A stretch of DNA of 64,000 nucleotides from Terfezia claveryi (taxonomy: Eukaryota > Ascomycota > Pezizomycetes > Pezizales > Pezizaceae). This document shows, in pieces, positions 32,860-45,431 of the stretch. The notes under the pieces were generated by a model. That model worked only from the letters and a program-made list of their open reading frames with translations, searched no databases and was not told where the DNA came from. The stretch covers positions 1-64,000 of the forward strand of contig WHUX01000075.1 of assembly GCA_015179025.1 (NCBI GenBank), read 5' to 3'. Made by a program: the position numbers and the translations under genes. Position 1 is the stretch's first letter. Each line of letters opens with the position of its first letter.

Positions 32860-34469
32860 ATGGCTCTGCAGAAAAACATAATCCAGGAAATGTTTTCCAC
32901 TGTTGTTGGCCATGAACACGATGCCCAAGGCAACATTGCCTCAACTTTGACGTATCGTTTTGCCACGCACCCCAATCCTAACCTTTCCCTAGCCATCTGG
33001 AGTATGGACCCGGACCTCTCGCCCGGCAATGCCTTCACAAAACTCTCTCTTCCTTTACGAACGGCCACTGCCTCCTCTATCGTTGGACCCAATAGAGCAA
33101 TTGTCCGCTTCATGCCAAATGAGATTGCATTTGGAAACCCTAGATGGGGCGAGTGGCTTAGGAAGAGCGTATTGAGTAAGGTCCGTAGAGATCTGGGACT
33201 AGATACAAGGGAAGGCCCCGGTGGAGAGACTCTGATCGAGTTGAATGAATTCTTGATTATCGGAGATGGCGGGACAGTAGCAGCAGCATTGAGGTTAGTC
33301 TGCCTCTGAAAATTGTCCTTTTTACACAATTAACTCAATAAATGCTACATAGGCCACCATCAAGGCAAGCGGGTATCGCCTACATGTTGGTATTGCTTCC
33401 TTCTTGGTTTTCCGGTGGGGATTTCGTTTTTACCCACCCTGGTCGCATCGCGATGGAATCCAGGACCTCTAGAGCTTCGCGTTCCTCCTACCAAATTCTG
33501 TCATGGTTCACTGATACGTCCTTGGCTACCACCCCAATCATCAAAGGCAACTTTTGTGGACTGGTTTATATGATTCAGCACAAAGAGTCAGGGCCATTGA
33601 GCATTCCAGACGTACTCCCCTCCGCTGCTCTCCTCGGGACAATGACCTGCTTCGAAGCTCGCTTTCGGCAAGTCCTACGCAGGTGGAAACAACAACTCAA
33701 TCAAGTTACTGCTATAGCAGATGTTGCGGAGGTTCATTCCTCAAGTAGTCCAAAAATGTCTGTAAAATTGGCATTTCTTAATGATACCACGTTCAAAGGT
33801 GAGGAGTTTTTCGGAATGCTCAGTGATCGTGCTCTCGAGGTGAATTTTGGGTCTCTCTATGCTACATTACGTTTCGAAGAAAGTAGGCATGCCAGGCCAG
33901 CGGCTAGCCAAAGGCCACAAAGCGGGCGCTATCAAACATGGCAATTACACCTTGAAAACGCGTTTAGTCAACCACTCTCAGGTTTGCTGCAAGTAACTGC
34001 TGAAAGCTATCTGTTAACGCCGATGCAAAAGATTGCGGGACCAGTTCAGGAATTGTATTCGGGGCTAAAAAATCACGGTTGGGCGATTGACCTTCATTGG
34101 GAGGTCATAGGAAATACCAAGGATAGAAAGTCAAACCCTTTGCTGAAAATTGTGTATGATTGGGATAGTGTGGATTTCGACTCAGGGATAGGTCCTGTTA
34201 TTCTCGGTGTGTTTTCTCCTTCTCTTGAAATCTTCCAACCAGGGCGTCTTTGGCTAAACCAGAACAGGTTACTCAGTCCCGGTACTTGTCCTATTCCCGC
34301 TCTTCCACCTGGATCTAGTTTCGCAGGATGCAGGGTTATAATATTATTCGTGTCATGCAAGCACTCGAAGATCCAGTCAACATCGACGCCGGAGGTTACG
34401 ACCATCAGGGAGAAAAAACCATTGCTCAGCCCTATATTACAGAATTACAGACATTCTTCAATCACCTAG
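32860..34469 (+). CDS. 2OG-Fe(II) oxygenase-fold protein, likely non-catalytic, 516 aa, two exons
   Basis: Exon 1 is 32860-33293 and exon 2 is 33353-34469. The 59-nt intron (GTTAGT..CTACATAG, with TTAACTC before the acceptor) joins in phase as AALRPPSRQ. The order matches the fungal P4H-like 2OG oxygenase proteins: a lead-in (IVGPNRAIVRFMPNEIAFGN, WGEWLRKSVLSKVRRDLGL), a first strand (LIELNEFLIIGDGG), then YMLVLLPSWFSGGDFVFTHP and ILSWFTDTSLATTPIIKGNF. Active relatives carry HxD after the first strand, a second His in the SDVxHEV segment and Arg in SGYR. Here these positions read AAL, SLAT and GNF. The family assignment is from remembered motifs. The C-terminal 180 residues are unassigned. 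Confidence 0.75.
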
Positions 34470-35033
34470 CATCGTCCCAAAGTTCCCATTTCTGCTCATG
34501 CCAAAAAATCAAATTTACATGAATTGGGGTACCTTAGACATTGCGTTGTGCCTTCGCATTGTCCTACGCCAAAAAATTTTATACAAATATTCCAGCTTTT
34601 TCAAAATCTTCGCGTTAGGCACTTCCCACATCCCCCAGATTGCGTATATTTATTTTCAGTCATGCCAATTGCAAGAATCATGGATTCGCTTCTCCATCCT
34701 TAGATTCCCCGTCCAAATGATCCATTCCTAAAGTAGAGATATGTAAATTTGGAACACGATGAGCCGTCCGGTGAAGGCCGCGTCTACTTGGCACTGTGGA
34801 GATATCTCGTATCCCGGAAGTTCAAGGAACCAAAACGCAAGGATATTTCTTAGTGTAGCCCTTGGATTAGGGAGTATTTACTTAGCGTTGTATCCAGTCC
34901 CTCCAGGGGAAATAGCCATCTTTCGAATCTATTATTCTACTTCTCGCGTTTTATACCAATAAAATATTCCACTCGATTGATCTCAGCTAGAGCACGAATC
35001 GTACCTTTTCCAAGCTGTTGTGAAGGACCAAGA

Positions 35034-36296
35034 ATGTCTAATACGACTCCTGTTATCACGTTCGCAGGGCAGCTTGGCCACCTTACCCCAGAGCAGGAGA
35101 TGGCGTTCGTGGAATTCAAGCAGTTGTGTGCGGAGCAGGGAATATACACCCCAGCGGAGGCCGGAGAGAACAGAAAGCCTGCGAGCCATGACGATATATT
35201 GATGATGTAAGTTAGGCTATCATTACAGATGATGAGGGCTGAGAAGGCCATAACATGGGGAAGGGAATTGAGAGTCACCGATTTATCGAAGTCATGCACT
35301 AACGGGGTTGCACCAGTCGGTTTTTGCGTGCTCGGAGGTTTGTTATTGCGGATGCACTTATACTGTTTAGCGACTCAGAGCAGTGGCGGAAGGCTGAGAA
35401 GATTGATGATGTATATGACCACTTTGATGTTGGCGAATATGAGCACTGCCGAAAATTGGTATTTCCCTTTTTACCTCACTGTTTTCAGTCTTCTCTAGAA
35501 CATCTCTCATCCACCACAACTCCAGCACCCACAATGGACCGGTCGCCGTGACCGCGACGGCATGCCTCTATTCGTATACACTATCTCTCACGTCTCTGGT
35601 ACGAACCTAACAGAATATACCGCTGCGAAAAACAAACTCCAACGACTCGCCATGCTCTACGAGACTGTCATACAATTCGTTATTCCCGTTGCCAACGCGG
35701 TGCACGTCCGTGCACGGAATCATGCTGCCCCCACCCCAAAACCAACAACGGAAACCGCGCCCACTGCCGATACCGAAAAGAAACTAGAATCAGTCTCCTC
35801 AATCACAATCATCACTGACATAGGTAATGTCGGGCTTTGGACATTCTGGAACCTGAAGGGACATATGCAGGAATCGGCGAAAATCGCTTCCGATCGATAT
35901 CCCGAGACGTTACATCGCCAATATATAGTCAACGCGCCGTCGTTCTTCCCGACTGTATGGGGGTGGATTAAGAAGTGGTTCGACCCCGTAACGACGTCAA
36001 AGATCACAATTCTCTCGGGCTCGTTAACCCTGAAAGAACTCCGGGAACAATTGGAAGTGTGCATAGCTCCAGAGAACCTGCCAAAGAAATATGGTGGAGA
36101 CCTTGATTGGGATTATGGGGATGTACCTGATGTGGATAAGGAGATTCGTGAAGTCGTTGGTGAAGATGTATTTGCTGATGGAGGCTTAACGGGACCAGTG
36201 CGTTGGGTAGTAGAAGGAAAGGGCATAGTGGGGCGTGCGGTGAAGGTGGGGAGTATTGGAGGGAAGGATCGGAGGGGAGATAAGCTGGATGCTTGA
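35034..36296 (+). CDS. SEC14-like CRAL-TRIO lipid-binding protein, 361 aa, three exons
   Basis: Exons are 35034-35206, 35317-35458 and 35526-36296. The introns of 110 and 67 nt have GTAAGT..CACCAG and GTATTT..CTCCAG ends. The first contains an ACTAAC branch-like site. The joined frame is DDILMIRFLRARRF and CRKLHPQWTGRRDRDGMPLF, the hallmark N-terminal CRAL-TRIO region. The lipid-binding domain continues with ITIITDIGNVGLWTFWNLKG, ASDRYPETLHRQYIVNAPSF and KITIL, and ends in PENLPKKYGGDLDWDYGD, the KYGG motif of yeast Sec14. The family exchanges phosphatidylinositol and other lipids between membranes. A His/Ala/Pro/Thr-rich insert (about residues 165-190) is unusual. I chose the ATG at 35034 because the frame's earlier ATG (34977) adds non-conserved residues. 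Confidence 0.9.
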
Positions 36297-36639
36297 AGTT
36301 GGCTGTCAACGCGAAGTTAATCCAGACACGAGTTGGTTTGTCCAGTGCTATATACCCTTATCTGTATACATTCCATACTTAGATTTATTACTAAGTAAGT
36401 AGTTAGGACATTGTACTTTATACTAGAATAGCTATTCCAAATTTTTTGTCACTTTCAACCAGACTATGTCACTTTCTTACAACCAAGCCCCTCCTCACAT
36501 GAGAGTATATACAGTATATATGGGACCTCTGGGGAGGGGCTAGTGCAAGCCAGACTATATGGGACCGAGGCTAAGTATAATTGACACCACCACCGTCTGT
36601 CGCATTGAGGCTAAAGAAAAGTTGTAACAAAGAAAACCC

Positions 36640-36647
36640 AAAAAAAA
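36640..36647 (-). terminator. RNA polymerase III oligo-T terminator
   Basis: A run of eight Ts on the minus strand begins about 7 nt after the tRNA 3' end, as expected for Pol III termination. Confidence 0.8.
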
Positions 36648-36653
36648 GATTTT

Positions 36654-36757
36654 GGCCCTAACCCGGAGTCGAACCGGGGACCTCTCCCATACAAAGCTTA
36701 CTAAAGCAAGCCGGGCTGTCACCCGAAGGGAGAATCATACCTCTAGACCATCAGGGC
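36654..36757 (-). tRNA. tRNA-Pro(CGG) with 32-nt intron
   Basis: On the minus strand the 7-bp acceptor stem pairs GCCCTGA with TTAGGGC, with discriminator C. The anticodon stem CTCCC/GGGAG closes a loop TTCGGGT, giving anticodon CGG. The intron 36721-36690 sits directly 3' of position 37, the usual eukaryotic place. The T arm is CCCGG-TTCGACT-CCGGG and includes a perfect B box (GGTTCGACTCC, plus-strand 36665-36675). The mature length is 72 nt before CCA addition. Confidence 0.95.
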
Positions 36758-36959
36758 TGTGGTGTTGTTTCATGCGAAAAGATAATCTAATAGCTTAGTA
36801 TTAGAAACATTAGGGATCCGCATTATTGCCCATTCCATTTTTGGAATGGTGGTTTGACAATATATAAAATATATAATGGGCCTTTGAATGTCACTTTTTC
36901 ACCTCTGTCCTCAGACAATTAACGACAAGTTTTACAGAAATCCTCCGCTGATACAAAGA

Positions 36960-37690
36960 CCCCCAGGTTTTGGCACACTTCAGGATTGGTCGTATCTCAC
37001 CAGCGCCTGCAAAGTCTCCTCTTTTGGCCCCAACTACGGTAGAACATCCAGTCTCGGGAGTAGATGCCTTACGAATGCTGGATAAGGTGATGAGGTTTTC
37101 ACCCAAAAAGAAGACTAGCGGGTGCGTGTGCTCGTACTTCTTTAGGGAGTAGGAGCAAATTGGTCGAGAAGGCATTGGGAGTAGACCACCTGACGGGGGG
37201 AGCAGGGGGGAGGTTCCTCTGAGTCCTTCTTACAGGGCGAATGCTCCGACGCATGCGAACGAAAACTCGCAATCCCGTACCGGACTGTGGGACAGTGAGG
37301 ATGAACTGCTTGAGTCTCTTCCGCTATCATCATCATCGGAGTCCACTTTCGGACCACCGCGAAGGAGCTTCTTGTCCCCACGTCTTGTTAGAAGCCTTGT
37401 CCATGCGAAACGGCAAGCGCAAGAGCGTGTGGTGGATATGTGGCGGAGAATACATGGGTGGGATACCATGCGCCATTCTTTAACGGTGCCTCCCGGCTAG
37501 AGGACGCTCAAATCCTCTCCAAAAAGACCTCAAAAGTCCTAGCCGGCACTCGCCAAAGTCTGGACCTGGCTTTGATACTACTCCGTTGCTCCCAACAGAA
37601 TCTCGGGCTTCCAAACACCCACAAGCAGCGGCAGCATGTACCTCCCTCCTCCGACTTCCGATCCATATTCCCGATTACGGGCGATTCCTG
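36960..37690 (+). other. possible small multi-exon gene, unresolved
   Basis: Short consecutive plus-strand frames have protein-like composition: HFRIGRISPAPAKSPLLAPT to FSPKKKTSGC (36970-37150), then GLWDSEDELLESLPLSSSSE and RLVRSLVHAKRQAQERVVDM (about 37280-37480). They could be exons of one gene, but I could not find introns that keep the phase, and I do not recognise a family. A decayed gene is equally possible. Confidence 0.3.
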
Positions 37691-38159
37691 AGAATCTTCA
37701 AATGCCAATTATCTGCGGACTCCTCGTTCCTACCCTTCTCCCGTTTTCAACCTATTCTATGAATTGCATTTAGAAGAACGACAATATATGGAGAATCAAC
37801 CGCGTTTAAAGAGCTACAAGTTTTACGCAATCTAGGAACCTATTCTGGCAACGGAATGGAAGACTCCGTGTGGCAGTAAAGCAGTTTCTTCATCCCCAGA
37901 TAATACTTGAACAAGCAGTCTTCTCGACTTGCAGAACACCTACAGAATGCAGGTCTACGATTAGATGGTGAAGAAGCAGAATAAAGAACAGAGGTGTCCC
38001 CTTTTTTAGATACTACTGACTTAAAACACTTTATTGGCAAGATTACATTATATGCTATCAATCAGAGTGGGAGGAATTTTTTTTTTTTGCAAATACAGTC
38101 AAAAGTTTTTTACTAAAGAAGGAAAATTGTTCAACTTCCGTGGGTTGAACTTTAAGCTC

Positions 38160-39990
38160 AACATTCATCAGCCAAAATGTTGCGTGCGGGAAGACAAAAG
38201 CGTCGAGCCTCACCATATTAGAGAAGCGCCAGATCTGTAAAAAGCGCCAAAATCCCAAGTATGCGAAGGAGAAATTGAGTGAATTTGGAAAACATTTCTT
38301 AGACTCCGAGGTATGAAGAATGGTAGATCTATGTTGGTTAAGATACTAATAATAGAAAGCAGGGCCGAGCTGTAGCAATACCAATATTGTCAGACATCTT
38401 ATGTAATTGTAAGAAATGGCTTGAAGTTGATTTTACAGCAGATGACTCGCGGAAGAAAAAGTAGTGAACATCTCAATACCTGGTTCTAGAGCAGATCTAG
38501 TTGACTAGGTTGATCGTGCAAATCAAAAGAATATCAGTATCAATGATTTGGACTTACACGCAACAACTAAGACACTCATTGCTAAGCTTGAAGCTTTGCC
38601 ATCTTATTCTGAGCATTATTTACATTTTTAAATGTCGAATGGATGGCTCTGTACTGTGAAGAACCGATATGCAAAAGTCTCGAGGAGATGGAGGAGTTAT
38701 CAATGAAGCTTTATTGCAAGGCATGCGAGATGATCTACGAAGTCAAGTTGATTCTTTTGTTTTGCGTGATGTCTACAATTGCGATGAGTTGGCCTTACAG
38801 TGAATTTCTATACGATGATATAGACATTGAATATTCTAATTCATCAAACAGGTATAATATTCCACCCAGAGCAGACGATCTGTAGAGAAATGGAAGATAT
38901 ACGTGGGCGGAAAAAGCAGAAGACTCGGATTTCGGCCTTTCTTACACTTAATACCTATGGTACCATAAGCAGAACTTATAGTTATAGGTCATGCCAGAAA
39001 TTCAATTTGCTTCCGAGCTGCCAAAATCAACAAAGACAATCTAGCTACGGTTTATAAACACAACTGCAAAGCTTGGATGTTAAGTTAAGTAGTATGCGGT
39101 ATGAGTATAACTCAATTGAATACTACTATGAAGAATGAAGGGCGGCACATAGCCTTGATAACCGATAACTGTCCATCACATCCTCCGCCTGATTTAACAC
39201 CAAAAGAGTACGACGGCCCTCTAACTCCTCAGCTTTTCAATATACAGCTTATCTACCTTCCAAAGCGTACTACACCATATCTACAACTACTTAATCAAGA
39301 AATCATTCACTCTTTGAATACCTCCTATCATACTGAGGGTCTAGTTGAATATTTTAATATTCATAACAAGAATCTACAAATGATAGATATTCTTCAAGCC
39401 ATTCATTTAAACTCAACTGCTTTGATTGAAATTTGCCAAGTTATTTACAACTGTTGGTGACAAGCTGATATACACTCACACTTGCGGAATTCCTCTTCTC
39501 TATATCGATCTTATGAACAATACATGGAACATCTTCAATCAGGAACTTTCATTAATATCAATGGTTTACTTGAGCCTGATACTACTTGTCATTTCGGTCA
39601 AGTTGAGGTGGTCAATAAATTCCTATTTTATGATGAGGAAGCTACAGATCGAATCTCACCTGATATGTATCATCAGCACTACAGACCTCATTACCGATAT
39701 GCAAAATCACAGTGTCAGTGAGGATCTGAAAGATGATATACCTACCGACATACCTATATTTGATCCTTCACCTCCTCCGACTACTCCTGAGGCTCTAAAT
39801 GTCCTGACCAACTTGACAAATACTTTGAAGCACAGCTGGTGTCCTCCCTTGAGCACCCTTCAGCATCCTACTGCCATACGCAATACTTCGGACATAGTTT
39901 GTAGCCTTCAGAGCATTGCACTATCTCTCAAAAGTTACCAACTGAACAACCGACAGCAGCAGACTTTGCATGGATGGCTTCAATCAGGTT
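38160..39990 (+). pseudogene. pogo-type (DDE_1) transposase, heavily degenerate
   Basis: Pieces of a CENP-B/pogo transposase are readable in order on the plus strand. VYNCDELALQ (near 38770) is the first catalytic Asp segment (usually NxDETGL). GRKKQKTRISAFLTLNTYG (near 38900-38960) follows. LITDNCPSHPPP (39140-39175) holds the second Asp. LIYLPKRTTPYLQLLNQEII (39245-39305) is the usual LPxxTTxxLQPLDQGII. Many stops and frame changes separate them. GTTATAGCAAGG-like motifs at 40068-40230 may be terminal-repeat remnants. Confidence 0.8.
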
Positions 39991-40507
39991 CCAGCTCGTG
40001 GTTGTTGTTTGGAGAGGAGGAATGCCAGGGCGGTTTTTTTTTTTTCGCATGTATCTACTTAAGGATTCCGTTATAGCAAGGGCAAAGTATATGTAGATAG
40101 TAGCAACTTCCCTATATTCCGCTGTCCGGTCTGGTATAAGCAAAAATCTGTTATAGCAAAGGTGATTTAGGTGAGAAGTACGTATATTGGTGGTGGGGCT
40201 ATTCCAGTTCAACCAGGTCCGGTATAGCAAGGTTAGAATCAAGCATAACGGACGAACGATTCAGCAGGAACAACTCGATGACCCGACCTACAGCAATGTC
40301 GTGAGTGGATTGAGGATGCCACCTAAATACGTCATGAAGGCAGAAAGGCCTAAGTTAGAGGAAGAAAGATCCTATATAAAATAGAGAACGATGAATCTGA
40401 CATGTAGATTAAGCCAGAAGAAGAGGAAGGAAAAAGAGTAGCCGCCATCAAGAAAGGGACCTCGAAGGAAATAGCCATCAATATACATGAAAGGTATGGA
40501 CACATCT

Positions 40508-40566
40508 TACCATGGTCCCCTTACTGGGATCGCATGTGAGTAATGAGGTTTTTTAAAAAAAAAAAT
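40508..40566 (+). repeat. LINE 3' tail remnant
   Basis: ACCATGGTCCCCTTACTGGG, ATCGCATGTGAGTAATGAGG, then T6 and A11. The stem here is GGTCCC/GGGATC, so pairing is kept although the sequence differs from other copies. Confidence 0.7.
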
Positions 40567-43170
40567 TATAGACACACATCTGTTACAATACCCTTAGAAC
40601 TCTCCCAGAATTCCTAAAGGAAATAAAAGAGAAGATCCGAAACCGTACGATCTTGACCATGAGCCGAACGGCTCTACATAATATGTAAGTTCGAATCTCC
40701 CCAAAGGATTGAGCCTCAAGGTGGGCAGCTAGACAAAAATTAGGATTCGCACAAAACCCCAAAGGAAAGACACCAATCAAGATTATGGTCAACAGGGATT
40801 CCGAAAACGAGTAGAAGTGGTTACGACCCTTTGGGCAGGGTGTACTCTGTTCAATTATGATATTACAGACAAGCTCTCACTGAGAAGCTACGACACCAAT
40901 ATTAGTTGGATACACCGAGAGCTTCGAAAGCTATATAGTCCGGACAGACACGGGATAAGTCAAGCTTGCCCTCAGACCAACACCCGTTTAACAAGCCGAC
41001 GCAAGCTCTAAATTGGAAGCAGAGTCTGAACCAGCTCCAGACGAAAGAACAAAGACCATGTACCCACACCTCAACTAGACGCCCCGCCTCCTATGAAGAA
41101 ACCCAGAAAAACACAAAGAGATTGAGAAGGCATAGTAGGATCCAGGAAATCAGAACGACAACCAGGTCGAAGGAAGTTCAGACCCCGACCACCCAGCAGA
41201 TGAGCAATCCCATCGATCCGATTCATCAATACGTTCAAACCGATTCCTTTTGCTCTGATTCTGTCCCATATGTAGGCCCCTAAAACGCCGCATTGCTACT
41301 ATACCTGGTAGAGATCAAAAAGGGCTATCATTCACCAGGTTCCCCAGTTGTTCGTATATTCCATTCTAGAGGTAAAAAACCATGTTAGATTATCAATTAA
41401 AACCTACCCAGTGTTTTGGCAAAGACCGTCTGTCCTCTCATGTTATCCAATAACCCTCGGAAAAGATTTTCCCGAGTGACTTTTAATCCTTCCTTGGTTG
41501 CTTGATTATCCTCCTCGTCATCTCTTTCTTCTTCTTCTCAACCTCATATTGCTCACCCCGACTGAGCTGCGCCTTCATCTAGTTTCGACTTCTTTCTTGG
41601 ATTTGGCGCAACTGCACTGCCAGCAGTAGTACTACCTAGCTTTCAGCGCCTCTGTTAATGATAACTTCTTCAGAGTAAAATGTTTGTAGGCCATGCTCGA
41701 GTGCCTTGAGAATAATAGACAAAGTCTATGATTAAGTTCTATATAATCTGCAATATTTGCGATGCAATTTCTACAGTCTAGACATAATCTTTTATCATTT
41801 GTGGAAATAAGGCAGTTTGGTGTGAGGATGCCACTATACGAAAACTTTCGTCCTGGTACATACTTTAGCAAGCTTGGGATCCTCCCTATAAGATCAGAAT
41901 GCGGAAGTTAGAGCTCAGTCCTATAAGCCTATTACGCTAATGTGCCCAACTTCGCTGTTGGGATCAAACCTAAATTCCTATTTCAGTGTCCTGACTGTTG
42001 CCGAAATAATTTCATTCATACTGCTGTATTACAAGCCAATTTGTACATGGCATATATTTTCGGGGTTGAAACAATTGGAGCAAACAGCTCTACATCCCGG
42101 TACATGGAGTGCTATCCAACTTGATTGACTTTGGGTACTTTACCGACGGCACCGCTCACAAGGCAACCATCACGGACACACTGCTTGAAAGTTACACGCA
42201 TTCTAAAATACCCACTGGGAAGGTCTTATCTTGCCGAATGAACATAAAAGCGGGGTTGGTACTGTACTTGGCCCAGCAATCAGCCAAGTCACAGGTCGGA
42301 GTGGATGGTTGTCAAACTTACTAGACACATATAGACACATCGTATCACACCTGAGAGGGAACAGCCAAGCCTCGCAATGATAACAGATCCCCCAACTAAG
42401 CAGTATGACAGACTTTTCTGCAGGAAATTCTGCTGAATATCTAGATGTCTGAGAAGCTAATGAATTAATTAGCGTATTGTTAATCACATTAAGGAACAGG
42501 TATGCATAGCAATTTTAAGGGAAAACTCACAGAACTGGAAGTGAATTTCGTGGAATTGGACTTGTTTTGCATACAAAATCACAACCATATCAATATGGTC
42601 ATTGAGATTCATGGAATTTTCGACACCGAAAATAGCGGGCGAGTATCAAATTTTCATACCACATGTAATGTATTATTCCATTTATTAATTATTGCTTTTG
42701 AACTTAATTTGATGGATATAATTCACTTAGCTGTATGCGTGGGATGGTGAGAATTACAGAAATGAAATTTGAGGATTTCCGCAGGGGCGTAGTAGAAATT
42801 CTATACCTTTTGACAGGCCACAACAAACCTAGCTGGATAGTCCCAACTCGTTGTCGACATGTCACCAATGCGGAAAGATGGCATTTTTAGGGTGCACATT
42901 GAATAGCGGCAAGCTGGAGTCCAAGCTATCAGAACCGTACTTGGTGTGGAATATGGGAGGCCAGGTACACTGTCAGTGATTTTGAGAGGGGTCGGGTGAG
43001 GGTGGAAGTGACCTCAGACTTGGGTTCGGATTCGTGTTCGGGTTGGTAGGTTGGGTCTCTCACAGTTCTTTTGCGGGCTACAGATGTACGTAGTTTTGGC
43101 TTGTGGTACCGAAAGCTTAGGTCGATCCTTCAAAGGGGAGTCGATTGCGGGTATAGACTTTAAAAAAAGA
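40567..43170. other. intergenic stretch with possible LINE ORF1 remnants, no gene seen
   Basis: The charged plus-strand frame at 40966-41283 and neighbouring broken frames (40600-40800) look like decayed gag/ORF1-type sequence, rich in K/R/Q/T. No diagnostic motif is left. A GTTCGAATCT at 40687-40696 resembles a Pol III B box but no tRNA folds around it. From 41300 to 43170 I see nothing recognisable. Confidence 0.4.
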
Positions 43171-43171
43171 A

Positions 43172-43232
43172 TGAGGATTCAGGGCCAGGCAAGTTAATCT
43201 GCCAGGTCCGGCTACACGCTAAATACAAATAC
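43172..43232 (-). repeat. LINE 3' UTR remnant without hairpin
   Basis: Read on the minus strand it gives TGTATTTAGCGTGTAG, GGCAGATTAACTTGCC and TGGCCCTGAATCC, the upstream boxes of the LINE 3' UTR. The hairpin and poly-A that should follow are missing. Confidence 0.7.
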
Positions 43233-44297
43233 TATATATCACCTTTGGTTGATATATATAAAAAAAACTAAGCACTAACTAAGTATCTGTAAACGAAGTT
43301 TAGTCTAGTTTCTGAACAGAGGGATTAAGTAAGTCCATATTACTGGTATGAAAACCTAAAACACAACCAACCAAAGGAGGACGTCGGCGAAGAGGAGTAT
43401 GTCGACACCAAGGCCTTCGTAGTGCATGGGATACCTTGCCATAGACCTATTGCACACACAATACAAGATGTAAAGAAGACAGGAATGAGGGATATTATGT
43501 GAGCATGCTGGCTACTGGGGTTACAAAAAAACTATGAAAGACAACCAGTTGGTGGTCATCTTCCTCAACGCGGTCATGGGGACGAAGATCCATGGATTCT
43601 GGCTTCGGATTTCCGTATACGATTTCAGAGGGCCCAGAGCTGAGATTGGGGCTTTCACAGTCTTCGTTTCCGTTGGTAGTACACCGATGTACGTTGTTTT
43701 GCACGCTTGTTGTCCCGAAAAAAAAAGCGGATCCTTTTGAGGGATGCGTCGTGGCCTCGCTAGCTTAAATAATAATAATAATAATCGTATGTGCCTGCCT
43801 AAGTTATCCTTAACACCCCGGCATTCGGGATTATGCATTCTGTTTCAAATATTCTCACTAACTGTCGAAGCAATCTATCGTAGATCGGGTAGACTCGGAG
43901 CATTGCAATCAGCACACAGTCAAAGATATTCGAAATACAAGAGATATGCCTGAATTTTTGGGTCAGACAAGATCATGACGTGCAATGGACGGACGGCTCA
44001 CAGGCGATGCAAGGAAGTCTCAATGTTTCATATACCTCTTACATGTACAGCTTGCTGCTTTTCCGAATCATCCGTTAGAATGACATGTTGTCACTTATAG
44101 CTTATATGAAGGCCAACTTTACTTTGGCCAAGATATCACTTTAAGGTTCAATACAATTGGAAGACTTAGGATTACATATGCTTTCATATCAGTGGATTAT
44201 AAATGTTTGTTACTTGGACAAGTGAAGAGATAACGAGGAACCAGGGTAGCAATCCTGAACTATGCACGCCAGCACTTTATTCAAGGATCTATGCCGT

Positions 44298-45431
44298 GGG
44301 CAGCATACCCACTGTGCCGGCCGCGGCCAATTTAAATAATTACTCAATTGGGTGTATTGATAAAGTACTGATTTACTAGAAAAAAAAAGAATTGATAATT
44401 TCCCAGCGACTGCAAAAGATTCATTGATTTCCCAGTCGATTAGACCCCCCAATTTGGTTCAGCTAGAGCAATATAGTCATGATCTGTTGATACTTTCGTA
44501 TGTTAATAAATTATGCATTTCAGATTATTCTTAAAGTATCAGCGACAACAATAAGAGTAGAAGTTTTCGCAACACCGGTAGTTATAGATGCTTGGTGAAC
44601 TGTGGTTTACCTACCAAGCAGTTAGAGTATCTAAAATATCAAGTAAGGTCAGTAGTTGGGTAAAGGTTATTGGGTTTAGCAATATCAAACTGCAAAAGTA
44701 TGAGGTTTGTTGTAGCATTGTGCTATTTGATCTCCCACAACGCTGTAAAATACTATCTACCTGTTGTATAATTTTAGGTAGAACCTGCTTCGTTTTGGTT
44801 TAAAATCAAGAACTTGGAGTAGCTTAGCAATCTGCATATAAATCAGTACCTGTTATTAAAAAAGTACCACTTTGCACCTGACCTGGATTCTATAAGTGAA
44901 GAATAGCCTGGATTTTTCTAGTATAAAAATTAATCTTGCAACAAGATGTAGAGAAAAGATATTATAATTATAATTGCTCCAAATTTCACTGAATTCCACA
45001 TAGCATATCGATATTCAGCATAAGATGGTCGATATAGCCTGAGCAATAAGGCCCCGTCAATAAGAACCCCCGCGGATAAGAAACTAATTTCCAAATACCC
45101 ATTGGATAGGGTTGCGAATTTTTAGGGCAGCAGTAAACTCAGTATCCTCTTCCCTATTCCATTCATCATCAGAGATGCAGTGATGAGTTGTTAACGTCGC
45201 CAGCATGTACTTCACCATCTGAAGGGCTTGAGGTAATTTTTCCGGAATTCTCCCTTGTTCAATGTCTGCCGTCTCCCACTAATCAACAGGAAGGGTATGA
45301 TGTGGATAAGGCGGTCAAAATAACTTCTTAGGGTGTTTTTTGAGTGTCGCAGAATGTTTTGTTCGATTGAGATTTACCAAATTGAGGAATTATATTAATT
45401 GCCCGCGGCCGGCATAGTGGGTATGCTGCCC
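44298..45431. mobile_element. 1.13-kb element with ~52-bp GC-rich terminal inverted repeats
   Basis: The left arm 44298-44349 begins GGGCAGCATACCCACTGTGC and continues CGGCCGCGGCCAATT. The right arm 45381-45431 is its reverse complement with about five mismatches in 52. The interior is AT-rich and has no convincing transposase. It is probably a non-autonomous DNA transposon. Target duplication was not identified. Confidence 0.75.

Noticed and set aside
40680..40720. Possible tRNA around GTTCGAATCT
   Set aside because: A B-box-like string is present, but no acceptor, D or anticodon stem pairs around it.
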